Source of the DNA: Olivibacter sp. SDN3
GTDB taxonomy: Bacteria; Bacteroidota; Bacteroidia; Sphingobacteriales; Sphingobacteriaceae
Reading direction: 5' to 3'
DNA length: 64,000 nt
Assembly: GCF_014334135.1 (NCBI RefSeq)
Contig: NZ_CP060497.1
Coordinates: 4,898,001-4,962,000, forward strand
The position numbers and the translations under genes were made by a program. The stretch's first letter is position 1. The number at the start of each line of letters is the position of its first letter. Positions 18,478 through 28,029 of this stretch are shown here, piece by piece. The notes below the pieces were generated by a model. The model was not told where the DNA came from. It worked only from the letters and a program-made list of their open reading frames with translations, and made no database searches.

Positions 18478-20208
18478 TTAATAATTCGGATCCTGTTGAA
18501 GTGTTCCTCTGCTCTGATCAATCTGATCTTGTGGTAGTGGATAATACGCATTTCGCGGCGCAAAAGAAATACCTCTATAAGCTTCCAAAATACTTCCTTC
18601 GAACGATGAGTAACTTGACACAACCTGCTCGGCCACACCCCATCTCACCAGATCATAAAACCGATGACCTTCAAAAGCAAGTTCCAAACGACGCTCAAAG
18701 CGCAGCGCAGTTCGTGCATATTCCGCATTTGGAAAACTAGGGTACAATCCTATTTGGTAGTCTGCCGCAGGCGTTCCTCCTTCTGTACCATCAAGCGTTT
18801 TATGCGGAATATTTGCTGCCCGCTGGCGTACGAGGTTAACCAAACGTAAGGCTTCTCCCAAGTTCCCTAACTCAATGTTACACTCGGCAGCCATTAAAAT
18901 CACATCAGATAGACGAATCAAATTCACGTCTAGTGCCGTTATATATGCAGCTCCCGCAACCGTATGACTAGCAAATTTACTTTGAGGCACCATGGTCTTG
19001 ATAATAATGAAAGGTCCGGCATATGCAGGATCGCGAATCCACGGGTCGCCGGGCATTACACCATAATCTAAATATTGTACGCCCCTACGTCCTACATTGT
19101 AATCCAACCGAGGGTCAAAACGTAAACTGGTGTTCAGCGAATAATTGGTTTTCGCTGATCCCGACAAGCCAAGATCAGATAAATAAGGATTATTACGATA
19201 GGAGTTGTCCAGATAGGGCAAACCATTGGTATCCACCTTATAGGCATTAACCAGATCGATAGTGGGCTGGTAAAAACCGCAACACCCAACGGGTGAGGTG
19301 CCGTATAAACCGCTCAACATATCTCCTACGTTTGCATTATCTCCGCCACCGTCAGGACTGATGGCATGTTGTACAGAGAAGATAGCTTCCGGACCATTTT
19401 CAGTATCCAGATCAAAGTTATCCCAATAATTTAGGCCTGTTATAGCAGGCCTGCTGGCAATAACTGCATTGAACAAGGTAAGGGCCTCATCATATTCTCC
19501 AAGGTATAACAGCACTTTTCCTAAATAGGCCTGTGCAATTATCCTGTCTACTCGCCCTACTTCGTTATTGTATTTAGTAGCCGTAAGATTGTCTACCGCA
19601 AAACGTAAATCAGCAACAATTTGTGGATATACATCTGAATCGTTAGGTTGTACAGCGGCTTCCGTGACCGGAATGTTTTCGTCGATATACGGAATCCTGG
19701 CAAATAAACGTCTTAATAAAAAGTAGTAGTGTGCCCGTAGTAACCTTGCCTCTCCCTGAATTTGAACAGAGCGCTCATCACTAAAACGTTCTTCACTTTC
19801 CTGTACAGCAACCAAGGTACGAAGCGTGCTATTACAGCGCTGAATTCCTTCGTAGTAATTGCGCCACATCACCGATAAATTATCGTTGGTACTGGTCGGT
19901 TGGTGTGACTCAATCAGGTTCATGTTTGGCTGATCGGACCCTGTACTACCTTTATGGGCGTTATCTGATGCCACTTCGCCAAATAACCATTGACTGGGAG
20001 CCGAAGCGTAGTTGCCCCAGGTACCATTCACATTGCCATTGAGCAAGCCATATGCCCCAACCAACAACCCTTCTACTCCTTCCTGTGTTTCGACTTGAAC
20101 CGGAGATAATTCTCCCTGAGGCACCTTATCTAAAAAATCCTGCTTACATCCGTAAATTACAGTTAACGTAATCAACAGAATGGAATATGTTATTTTTTTC
20201 ATCGTCAT
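18478..20208 (-). CDS. SusD/RagB-family outer-membrane lipoprotein (paralogue)
   Basis: 576 residues with lipobox at TVIYGCKQDF and the same layout as the SusD at 11172-12893: VPQGELSPVQ, RAHYYFLLRRLF, CCGFYQPTIDLVNAY, VGRRGVQYLDYGVMPGD, and LAFEGHRFYDLVRWGV. The two are so alike over their whole length that a tandem duplication is the simplest explanation. It pairs with the SusC encoded 11 bp upstream. Two alternative starts (Met1 or Met3) differ trivially. Confidence 0.94.
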   Translation of the reverse strand: MTMKKITYSILLITLTVIYGCKQDFLDKVPQGELSPVQVETQEGVEGLLVGAYGLLNGNVNGTWGNYASAPSQWLFGEVASDNAHKGSTGSDQPNMNLIESHQPTSTNDNLSVMWRNYYEGIQRCNSTLRTLVAVQESEERFSDERSVQIQGEARLLRAHYYFLLRRLFARIPYIDENIPVTEAAVQPNDSDVYPQIVADLRFAVDNLTATKYNNEVGRVDRIIAQAYLGKVLLYLGEYDEALTLFNAVIASRPAITGLNYWDNFDLDTENGPEAIFSVQHAISPDGGGDNANVGDMLSGLYGTSPVGCCGFYQPTIDLVNAYKVDTNGLPYLDNSYRNNPYLSDLGLSGSAKTNYSLNTSLRFDPRLDYNVGRRGVQYLDYGVMPGDPWIRDPAYAGPFIIIKTMVPQSKFASHTVAGAAYITALDVNLIRLSDVILMAAECNIELGNLGEALRLVNLVRQRAANIPHKTLDGTEGGTPAADYQIGLYPSFPNAEYARTALRFERRLELAFEGHRFYDLVRWGVAEQVVSSYSSFEGSILEAYRGISFAPRNAYYPLPQDQIDQSRGTLQQDPNY

Positions 20209-20219
20209 CTCATTTAAAT

Positions 20220-23200
20220 TTAGAAACCTATATTTATACCGAATAAATACTGCCTTGACATGGGATAAACTCCCTGATCAACCCCCAAAGCAGAGAAGGT
20301 ACTACTTGAAGGAGGAACTTCAGGATCAATTCCGGTATACTTGGTGATCGTGAACAAGTTAGTAGCTGTAGCATACAAACGGATGCTGTTTACACCGGTT
20401 CTTCCTCCGAAGAATTTTTCAACTGGTAATGTATACCCGATCTGCAAATTCCGCATACGGAAAAAGCTACCATCCTGTACATAATAACTCGAAGACGCAT
20501 ACTCAAAATCAGAAGCATTCCGATAAGGAGATGGTACTAAGCTACCGGTATTGGTAGGGCTCCAAGCATCAAGTATACGCGCACTGGTAGCTCCATCAAA
20601 GGTCCCAAAGTCTGTAAAATAGCGGGTCGCTTCATAGATATCATTTCCTTGTGATCCATTAAAAAACATGGAAATATCGAAATTTTTATAAGATGCGTTA
20701 AACCCAAGTGAATAGATAAAATCCGGGTGTGGATTACCGATAATCGTACGATCGTCCGGACCGATCTCACCATCTCCGTTAATATCGGCATAACGCAGGC
20801 CACCAACCCTCGCACCGGTATACGTGGGCAAGGATGCCAGTTCTTCTTCACTCTGATAGATACCTGCGACTTCGTAACCAAAAAATGAGCTAAAAGGAAC
20901 TCCTGGTCTCAGGATAGATGTTTGCAAGCTCCGGAAATTACCATACAATTGCTGTGAAACGGATGGCGCCAGGCTTACCAAAAGGTTTTCATTTTTAGAA
21001 AAATTAGCCGTCACATCAAATTTAAAGGGATTATCATTAGTTCTTCCATAGTGATAAACTAATCCCAACTCAACTCCTCTATTACGCATATCGCCAATAT
21101 TAACAAAGGGAGAGCTACCTGCACCAACGGCTATTGCCGGAAGAGGCACCGGATACAACATATCTTTTGTATTTCTATTATACCAATCGAACGTACCTTC
21201 AAACATGCCATTCGCCAAGGTGAAATCGGCACCAATGTTCAAAGAGCCTACCTCCTCCCATTTTACCTCTTCATTGCTATAGGCATTTTGCCATACACCA
21301 GTGCTTATACTGGATCCTCCGGGAGTTGGATATGAAGAGCTGGCCAAACTTGCCTGATAACGATTTAGAAACTGAAAAGCTGGGATATTCTGATTTCCGG
21401 TAAGGCCATAACTTCCCCTGATTTTAAAATCATCCAACCACGATACGTCTTTTAAGAAAGCCTCTTCCGATAAACGCCAACCAATACTTCCCGCAGGATA
21501 AAATCCATATTGGTAGGTCGGACCGAAATTGGACGAACCGTCCCGTCTGGCGGTCAGGCTTACCAGATATCTGTTAGAAAATGAATAGTCGGCTTTAGCA
21601 AAAATAGAAAAAAGTGAACGCTGCGTTCCATTACTGTTATTGGTAATATTTGCCGTACCTCTGTCGAGATAATAGTAATCGAGGTTACCTAAAATAAAAT
21701 AATTGTTTCTACCTCCCCCCATATTACGTTCAACGTAATTAATAGCTTCCGTTCCAGCTACTACATTCAGCAAATGTTGATCATCGATATTGAGGTTGTA
21801 GTTTAAGGTATTGGTCCAAGTCCATTCGGCATTATAACCCTGGCTTTCTGACATGCCATTATTGTTACTACCTTCAGAGAACTCGAGGTTTGGATAGAAG
21901 ATGTTAATTCCCGCCCAATTTTCGTAATTAACACCAAAACTGGTCCGGGCGGTCAAACCCTGAATAATATCGGCCTCCGCATAGGCATTTCCAAGGAAAC
22001 GATTACTTTTGGTACGATTATCCTTTGCCCGATAAGCTAGTGCTACCGGGTTCTGGGCATTTCCCAATTGACCGCCACGGGTACCGGCGAAATTACCCAT
22101 GATGTCATAAACCGGCACAATTGTCGGCGCCCTAAAGGAGAAACCCAGAAGTGAGCCTTCGCCCTGATAGTCGCCAGGAGTATTTACATTGGCGCCAAAA
22201 CCCAGATGATTTGTATAGGTGTAATTGGCATTTTCGCCTATTCTCAATTTGCCGTTTAGGGCCTTAAGCATCGTATTTACCCGAATATTGAAACGGTCAA
22301 AGTCTGTATGAATAATAGAACCCTGTTGCCCGAAATAGCCACCAGACATCGCATATGTAGCGTTTTCGGTGCCCCCATTGGCACTTAATTGGTAGCTTTG
22401 CATGGGCGCATTTTTGGTCATCTCATCAAACCAATTAGTTCCTGCTTGATTGGCACGTGTTATTTGATAAAAAGTGGCGTTCTCGCGACTATAATTGTAT
22501 CTCGAAGGATCTGCATCAGCCGCCGTAATATTATGGCCCAATGCTCCTCCGGCAAGTAAGTACTCAGGTAAGGTCGGAGAAGCACCCCCGCCATACATGG
22601 TAGCCGTAGCAGTTGCTGGATTTAAACCCGCATTTTGATAAGCCAAATAAAGGTTTTGCGCCCACTGCATAGGATTCATCATCTTTGGAAAGGCGTCTTT
22701 ACGGGGATTTTGCGTGCCATAATACACATCTAAGTTTATCCTATTCGGACCTACCGATCCCTTACGTGTGGTGATGATAACCACACCATTGTTTGCCCTA
22801 GAGCCATAAATAGAAGCTGAAGCTGCATCTTTTAATACTTGCATCGACTCTATGTCGGCTTGGTTCAACCAACTTAATTTTCCCTGGTAAGGTACACCAT
22901 CCACAATGTATAGTGGATCATTATTATTGATGGTACTGAAACCCCGTACCCGAATTAACGGTGTGGATCCCGGAGCACCGTCTGCCACAATTTGAACCCC
23001 TGTGGCCTTACCTTGTAAACCCTCTACTGCACTTGCTGCTGGTTGTGCCTTTATCTGATTGACATCAACCACGGCTACAGCTCCAGTAATATCTTTACGT
23101 CTTTGGGAAGAATATCCTGTTACCACAACTTCTTCCAGGTTTCCAATTTCTGTTGTTAAGGCTATATTATATATACTTTGGCTTTCGATGACCGAAAACT

Positions 23201-23528
23201 CCCTTGACACATACCCGATGTAAGTAATTTGTATCAGATCGTTTGTACTTACAGTTAGGTTATATCTCCCCTGTTCATCAGTTAATACCCCTGTTCGGGT
23301 TCCTTTAACAAAAACACTTACGCCTGGCAAGGGTGAACCGTCTTCTGCATTGGTGATAACTCCTGCTATACGCTGTTCTTGTAAAATAGTTAAGTTATTT
23401 CCATGAACAATCGGGCCGGGTACCGATGGTTTCGCATATCCATCTTCCCCGATTGTGATCATTAATACCTGAAGTAGGCATAGGCTTATTGCGGTCTTTG
23501 ACCATGCAACAATTTTCTCTTGTTTCAT
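20220..23528 (-). CDS. SusC/RagA-family TonB-dependent receptor lacking STN (paralogue)
   Basis: 1102 residues. After a signal sequence (about 1-32) and a short linker comes the carboxypeptidase-D-regulatory-like domain (RIAGVITNAEDGSPLPGVS, about 53-125), the plug (VVVTGYSSQRRKDITGAVAVV) and the barrel. The STN domain found in its paralogue at 12916-16437 is absent, so it should not signal through FecR. No sigma/FecR pair precedes it and a 421-bp spacer carries its own possible promoter. It may therefore be controlled separately or by the neighbouring sigma factor in trans. Confidence 0.94.
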   Translation of the reverse strand: MKQEKIVAWSKTAISLCLLQVLMITIGEDGYAKPSVPGPIVHGNNLTILQEQRIAGVITNAEDGSPLPGVSVFVKGTRTGVLTDEQGRYNLTVSTNDLIQITYIGYVSREFSVIESQSIYNIALTTEIGNLEEVVVTGYSSQRRKDITGAVAVVDVNQIKAQPAASAVEGLQGKATGVQIVADGAPGSTPLIRVRGFSTINNNDPLYIVDGVPYQGKLSWLNQADIESMQVLKDAASASIYGSRANNGVVIITTRKGSVGPNRINLDVYYGTQNPRKDAFPKMMNPMQWAQNLYLAYQNAGLNPATATATMYGGGASPTLPEYLLAGGALGHNITAADADPSRYNYSRENATFYQITRANQAGTNWFDEMTKNAPMQSYQLSANGGTENATYAMSGGYFGQQGSIIHTDFDRFNIRVNTMLKALNGKLRIGENANYTYTNHLGFGANVNTPGDYQGEGSLLGFSFRAPTIVPVYDIMGNFAGTRGGQLGNAQNPVALAYRAKDNRTKSNRFLGNAYAEADIIQGLTARTSFGVNYENWAGINIFYPNLEFSEGSNNNGMSESQGYNAEWTWTNTLNYNLNIDDQHLLNVVAGTEAINYVERNMGGGRNNYFILGNLDYYYLDRGTANITNNSNGTQRSLFSIFAKADYSFSNRYLVSLTARRDGSSNFGPTYQYGFYPAGSIGWRLSEEAFLKDVSWLDDFKIRGSYGLTGNQNIPAFQFLNRYQASLASSSYPTPGGSSISTGVWQNAYSNEEVKWEEVGSLNIGADFTLANGMFEGTFDWYNRNTKDMLYPVPLPAIAVGAGSSPFVNIGDMRNRGVELGLVYHYGRTNDNPFKFDVTANFSKNENLLVSLAPSVSQQLYGNFRSLQTSILRPGVPFSSFFGYEVAGIYQSEEELASLPTYTGARVGGLRYADINGDGEIGPDDRTIIGNPHPDFIYSLGFNASYKNFDISMFFNGSQGNDIYEATRYFTDFGTFDGATSARILDAWSPTNTGSLVPSPYRNASDFEYASSSYYVQDGSFFRMRNLQIGYTLPVEKFFGGRTGVNSIRLYATATNLFTITKYTGIDPEVPPSSSTFSALGVDQGVYPMSRQYLFGINIGF

Positions 23529-23949
23529 AATTTAATACATGAGTGTTTGGTTATTTTGTTGGTTTACCACAAACGTATCTAAACGCTGTTCGGTTGCTTT
23601 GGAAGTACGTGAATGCTATGTCATACAAATAGGTTTTAAGCAGATTTCATGCAGGGGAAAACATCATCCTCTTCGAACATAAATGGATTATTTTCGACAA
23701 AGGATTGCCTAGGGGTACGCATTGGTCCACCCTTGCTATCATCTGAAATTGGTTTAAAAATTTAGTTTATAATGGTCGATCGAATCTTTTACTCTAAGTT
23801 AAGATTCTCAGAAATTTGGTAGACTATTTATCCATATAATTTCATTTAACGTACTAAACAAACGTAACACAATTATTACATATTTGCAACAATAAAATTC
23901 ATTTTTATACGAATGCCTATTGAATCGAGAAAAACTGTGCTAGAGAGGT
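23529..23949. other. 421-bp spacer between recQ and the STN-less susC
   Basis: AT-rich and without a credible ORF. A minus-strand TACGTTTG (23570-23577) about 42 bp before the susC start resembles a -7 box but has no clear -33 element, which could mean activation or an ECF-type -35 that I cannot recognise. No hairpin terminator for the recQ side is evident. Confidence 0.4.
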
Positions 23950-25857
23950 TTAGAGGTAATACTTCCCATTATTTAGTTTAATCATCCCATTATCTACCAG
24001 GTTGCGTATCACCGTAATTCTATCTTTTTCCTGCCCAAGATGTATACTTCCAATCAGGTCATCCAAGGATAAATGTTCGTTTGCCAAAAGATTGGTGATT
24101 TCAACAACCAATTTATCTTCTATGTCCTCTTGGTTAACTTGGCGGTTTTTACGGCGACAATAATCACAAATCCCGCAATCTGCTACCTCTTTCTCTCCAA
24201 AATAAGCTAACAGTTTCCGCTGTCTACAGTCGTCCTCCTCTAAGTAGTTGAGCATGCTGTTCAACTGTTCTTTTCCAACTTCCTTACGTTCATCTAAATG
24301 TTTTTTATTAATGTTTAGGTGCTGGGAATCACTTCTAGGTTGCAAGAACTGTAACTGAGGTTTGTCCGTTTGCGGAAGATAAGTAACTACGCCGTATTGC
24401 TGCAGTTGTTGAAGTAAACGCACTACTTCCTCCATTTTTATTCCTACTTTTCGGGCCAGATCGGTTTCCCTAAAAGGAACATAATAATCAAAAGCACCAC
24501 CATAGGCCCTTAAGATCGTTTTTATGAATCCATCCAGGTTAGCATGCGCCACCTGAAAACTATATAGATCATGTGAGGATACTTCAAACTTTAACCTCGA
24601 AGGTATATAAACATTTTCTGACACAGCGATCCATTCGTCGCGTTCTAAAAATTTCAGGGCACTGATCGTTTTAAGTGGTTCTAATTGGTAGCGATTGCAA
24701 AAATCTGCCAAATCAAAATCGAAACTGAGGTACTGTCCGGCACCGTAGGCTAATTGAAAATAATTTCCCAAGTGATAATAGATCTGAATAATTTCTTTGA
24801 TGGTGGGAAAACTCTGTTCGAAGTTTCTTTGGAGCTTAATTCGATCCTCTTCATTAAACAGCAAAACCGCATAGGCGCTTTTTTCATCACGACCGGCTCG
24901 TCCTGCTTCCTGATAATAAGCTTCCAGGGAATCTGGAATATCTAAATGCACAACAAAGCGCACATCCGCTTTATCAATTCCCATCCCGAATGCGTTGGTT
25001 GCTACCATGACCTGTGTAATACCTTTTTTCCAGGACTCCTGTTTCTTGGTTCGTTCCGGAGTTGATAAACCAGCATGATAAAAATCTGCATTTACCTGCT
25101 CTAACAATAATAGCCGCGTAACCTCTTGCGTTTCCCTTCTGTTTCTAACGTAGACTATTCCACTTCCACCGGTATTTCTTATAATATTGAGTAATCGACG
25201 TGCTTTATTAGCTTCTTCGATAACGATGTACGCCAGGTTCGGTCTTACGAAACTTTTAACAAAAACGGCCGAAGTGTCTGTTTTCTGCCGCCTAAATTGT
25301 AATTTTTCTTGAATGTCAATAATCACTCTTTCCGTAGCAGTAGCTGTCAAAGCCAGATAAGGCACCTCGGGATGTAACTGCCTAAGCTCTGCCAGATGCA
25401 GATAAGGCGGTCTGAAATCATATCCCCACTGCGATATACAATGCGCCTCATCTATTGCATACAGATTGACCTTCATATAACGAATGCGCTCACGGACCAA
25501 ATCACTCATCAAACGCTCTGGAGACAAATAGAGAAATTTTATTTTTCCATAAATACAATTATCCAAGGTGATATCTACTTCCCGCTTCGTCATGCCTGCA
25601 TATATTGCTACCGCTTCAATGCCCCTCGCCCGCAAGTTTTCTACTTGGTCTTTCATTAACGCAATTAGGGGAGTAACCACCAGGCAAATACCTTCCTTAG
25701 TCAGCGCTGGAACCTGAAAACAGATAGACTTTCCTCCTCCGGTGGGCATTAATGCTAAAGTATCATTACCAGATAATACCTGCTGGATAACCTCCTCTTG
25801 CAAAGGTCTAAACTTGGCGTATCCCCAGTAATGTTGTAAAATTTCTTGTATAGACAT
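23950..25857 (-). CDS. recQ: ATP-dependent DNA helicase RecQ
   Basis: 635 residues. The N-terminal helicase has Walker A PTGGGKS (about 38-44), the DEAH box in AIDEAHCISQWGYDFRP, TATATERV, and motif VI QEAGRAGRDEKSAYA. A four-cysteine zinc cluster (C-x16-C-x2-C-x2-C, about 544-568) lies much later than in E. coli RecQ, after a winged-helix-like stretch, and no HRDC domain is visible. RecQ unwinds 3'-tailed DNA in recombinational repair. It begins 3 bp after the comEC stop, as the last gene of a repair/uptake-like operon. Confidence 0.93.
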   Translation of the reverse strand: MSIQEILQHYWGYAKFRPLQEEVIQQVLSGNDTLALMPTGGGKSICFQVPALTKEGICLVVTPLIALMKDQVENLRARGIEAVAIYAGMTKREVDITLDNCIYGKIKFLYLSPERLMSDLVRERIRYMKVNLYAIDEAHCISQWGYDFRPPYLHLAELRQLHPEVPYLALTATATERVIIDIQEKLQFRRQKTDTSAVFVKSFVRPNLAYIVIEEANKARRLLNIIRNTGGSGIVYVRNRRETQEVTRLLLLEQVNADFYHAGLSTPERTKKQESWKKGITQVMVATNAFGMGIDKADVRFVVHLDIPDSLEAYYQEAGRAGRDEKSAYAVLLFNEEDRIKLQRNFEQSFPTIKEIIQIYYHLGNYFQLAYGAGQYLSFDFDLADFCNRYQLEPLKTISALKFLERDEWIAVSENVYIPSRLKFEVSSHDLYSFQVAHANLDGFIKTILRAYGGAFDYYVPFRETDLARKVGIKMEEVVRLLQQLQQYGVVTYLPQTDKPQLQFLQPRSDSQHLNINKKHLDERKEVGKEQLNSMLNYLEEDDCRQRKLLAYFGEKEVADCGICDYCRRKNRQVNQEDIEDKLVVEITNLLANEHLSLDDLIGSIHLGQEKDRITVIRNLVDNGMIKLNNGKYYL

Positions 25858-25860
25858 TAG

Positions 25861-28029
25861 TCACTGCTTATTAGCATCCCAAACATAAGCAAAATTATCC
25901 TTTAGTACATAGGTAGAAATACCCAGTATACCCGCTTTCGACAGCAGTGCATTTAGTGTTCTCTTATCGTTTGATGCATCTAAAATCAGTACGATATGTT
26001 GTCTTATGTTATTCGGTATCTCAGTAAGGTCTATCTGTGCATTGTTTCGAATCATCAGCCATCGCAATGTTGCCCTGAAATGTGGCGTCGAATGCGCACC
26101 ATCCACTATAAGCAACTCTCTTTCTCCGAATCTGATTCGACTATTTTCAATAGCAATACCTGCCCGACTGGCGAAGAGACTTCCTTTGTTAACAAACCGT
26201 CTATTTCCGCTAATAGCGTAGGCCCCTACCGTTGGCATGACAGCATATTGAAAACCGGCATCTTCCGTAGACGGAACATTACTGTACACCACCACATTTC
26301 CGCGTTTTATCATACCTACCGCCAGTTTCTTCCGCATATTAAAAACAATGAGTTGTTCTCTTTCATAAGCGTACCAACGTTTATAATTAAATATGACTCC
26401 CAGTAAAAGCAAACTCGCGACGCCTAAAAAAAGCTTCTTTTTGCACCCATATTGAAAGCTAAGTACAAGGAGTACTATTGACAGATAGGTAAGCATATAT
26501 TGAGGAGCGGTTATCCAAATATCTTCTATCGCCGCCATTGGCCAGGATTCAATAGCCATAAGTAACCTGTTCATTGTCAGAATGAATTTTTCCAAACCGA
26601 CGCCCAATGCAATACTAATGTTGTTGGCAGGCAATAATAATAACAGAAAACCTCCATAAATAATAATACTGACAGGCAAGACAATCAACAGGTTGGCCGG
26701 AAGAAAATAAACCGGAAATAAATGAAAATAGTACAGCACCAAAGGAAATGTTGCCAACTGTGCGGCACATGAAAGTGATAAATAATTATACAACCATCGT
26801 AAAACCACCTGAGTATGTGTAAACAAAGCCATTAATTTAGGCATCAGCCATACAATACCGAGCACCGCAAGGTACGACAATTGAAAGCCTATTTCTGCAA
26901 TATATTTTGGGTTATACAATAACAAAAAAAAGGCTGATGCAGCAATGTTATTATAGACATTACGTTGCCGACTAAAAGTGTTACCAATTATTACGAAACT
27001 GATCATAAATGCCGCACGAAGAACAGAAGCCGAAAAACCTGTAATCAAGGCATAAGTCCATACGAAGAGTAACAACAGCAGCAGTCGAATAAGCTTTAAC
27101 TTCTTTTTTCCTTCCATCCATTTTAAACCGAACGAAAAACAGGCAAACACAATACCTACGTGCATGCCTGATACGGCAAGTACATGAATGGTTCCAGTGG
27201 ATGAAAAGGTTTTTACCAGCTCCTTATCTAGATCAGCCCGGTAGCCCAGCACCAAGGTTGAAACGATAGCTAAAGCATCGTCGTCATTGATGTACTGACC
27301 GAATTTTGTTAACATTTCCTTTCGGCGATTTAGTGCATACTTTATCAATTTGTTCCCTTTACTCAAACCGGTTTTTTTAATCTGATACGCTTGCAAGTAA
27401 GATTGGTGCCAAATATTACGCTCCTGGAGATAAGCGCCGTAGTTAAATTCGTGCGGGTTAAGTGCGGCAGGAACAACTTGTATATTACTTTGTATGAGTA
27501 GCTGATCCCCATAGAAGAGGTTTAATGATTTCACAGAAGAATTAACACGCAATAAAAGCTTTCCATCTGCTGGCAACCACTTCCCAGCTGCATCGCTTAG
27601 ACCGCTAACACTAAATTGAAAGGTAGTCATGCCAGACCTCACTTTTGGCTCACTGGCTATTGTCCCTACCAGATAAGTACTTGATTGATGGCTAAAATGT
27701 AAACGGTTGATTTTAGGATGGTTCTTCCAAGTAAGCAACCAGCCAAAAAAGCAGATGCAAAGAAAAAACATCGGCCCTTGCAAACAACTTCCACCTGAAG
27801 CAGCTCTGCGTTGACTTTTTCGGAACCTTCCAGTAAACGGAATCACGAAAAACGTTATAACAGCTAGTAGAAACAGGCAACATAATGTGTGATAAACAAC
27901 TTTGGAAACAGGTATGCAATAAGATAGGCCAATACCAATCAATAATAAACATACGAAATGTGCAAAAGGCACTTTACTCCGATGAATCCTTAGGTTCTCC
28001 AAATCGTTATTAAACATCAGAACCGACAT
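25861..28029 (-). CDS. comEC: ComEC/Rec2-family DNA uptake channel protein
   Basis: 722 residues, polytopic. The N-terminal part has membrane segments and a DUF4131-like soluble region; the centre is the Competence domain with VLAVSGMHVGIVFA and GFSASVLRAAFM, both hallmarks. The C-terminal about 190 residues do not show the HxHxDH metal motif of the beta-lactamase-like domain found in longer ComEC proteins. ComEC carries single-stranded DNA across the inner membrane during transformation. An internal ATG at 28017 overlaps the stop of the upstream gene as TGATG and is probably the real start (718 aa). Confidence 0.9.
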   Translation of the reverse strand: MSVLMFNNDLENLRIHRSKVPFAHFVCLLLIGIGLSYCIPVSKVVYHTLCCLFLLAVITFFVIPFTGRFRKSQRRAASGGSCLQGPMFFLCICFFGWLLTWKNHPKINRLHFSHQSSTYLVGTIASEPKVRSGMTTFQFSVSGLSDAAGKWLPADGKLLLRVNSSVKSLNLFYGDQLLIQSNIQVVPAALNPHEFNYGAYLQERNIWHQSYLQAYQIKKTGLSKGNKLIKYALNRRKEMLTKFGQYINDDDALAIVSTLVLGYRADLDKELVKTFSSTGTIHVLAVSGMHVGIVFACFSFGLKWMEGKKKLKLIRLLLLLLFVWTYALITGFSASVLRAAFMISFVIIGNTFSRQRNVYNNIAASAFFLLLYNPKYIAEIGFQLSYLAVLGIVWLMPKLMALFTHTQVVLRWLYNYLSLSCAAQLATFPLVLYYFHLFPVYFLPANLLIVLPVSIIIYGGFLLLLLPANNISIALGVGLEKFILTMNRLLMAIESWPMAAIEDIWITAPQYMLTYLSIVLLVLSFQYGCKKKLFLGVASLLLLGVIFNYKRWYAYEREQLIVFNMRKKLAVGMIKRGNVVVYSNVPSTEDAGFQYAVMPTVGAYAISGNRRFVNKGSLFASRAGIAIENSRIRFGERELLIVDGAHSTPHFRATLRWLMIRNNAQIDLTEIPNNIRQHIVLILDASNDKRTLNALLSKAGILGISTYVLKDNFAYVWDANKQ

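Noticed and set aside
25996-26406. 136-aa plus-strand frame inside comEC
   Set aside because: Antisense to comEC coding sequence, without start signal or domain.
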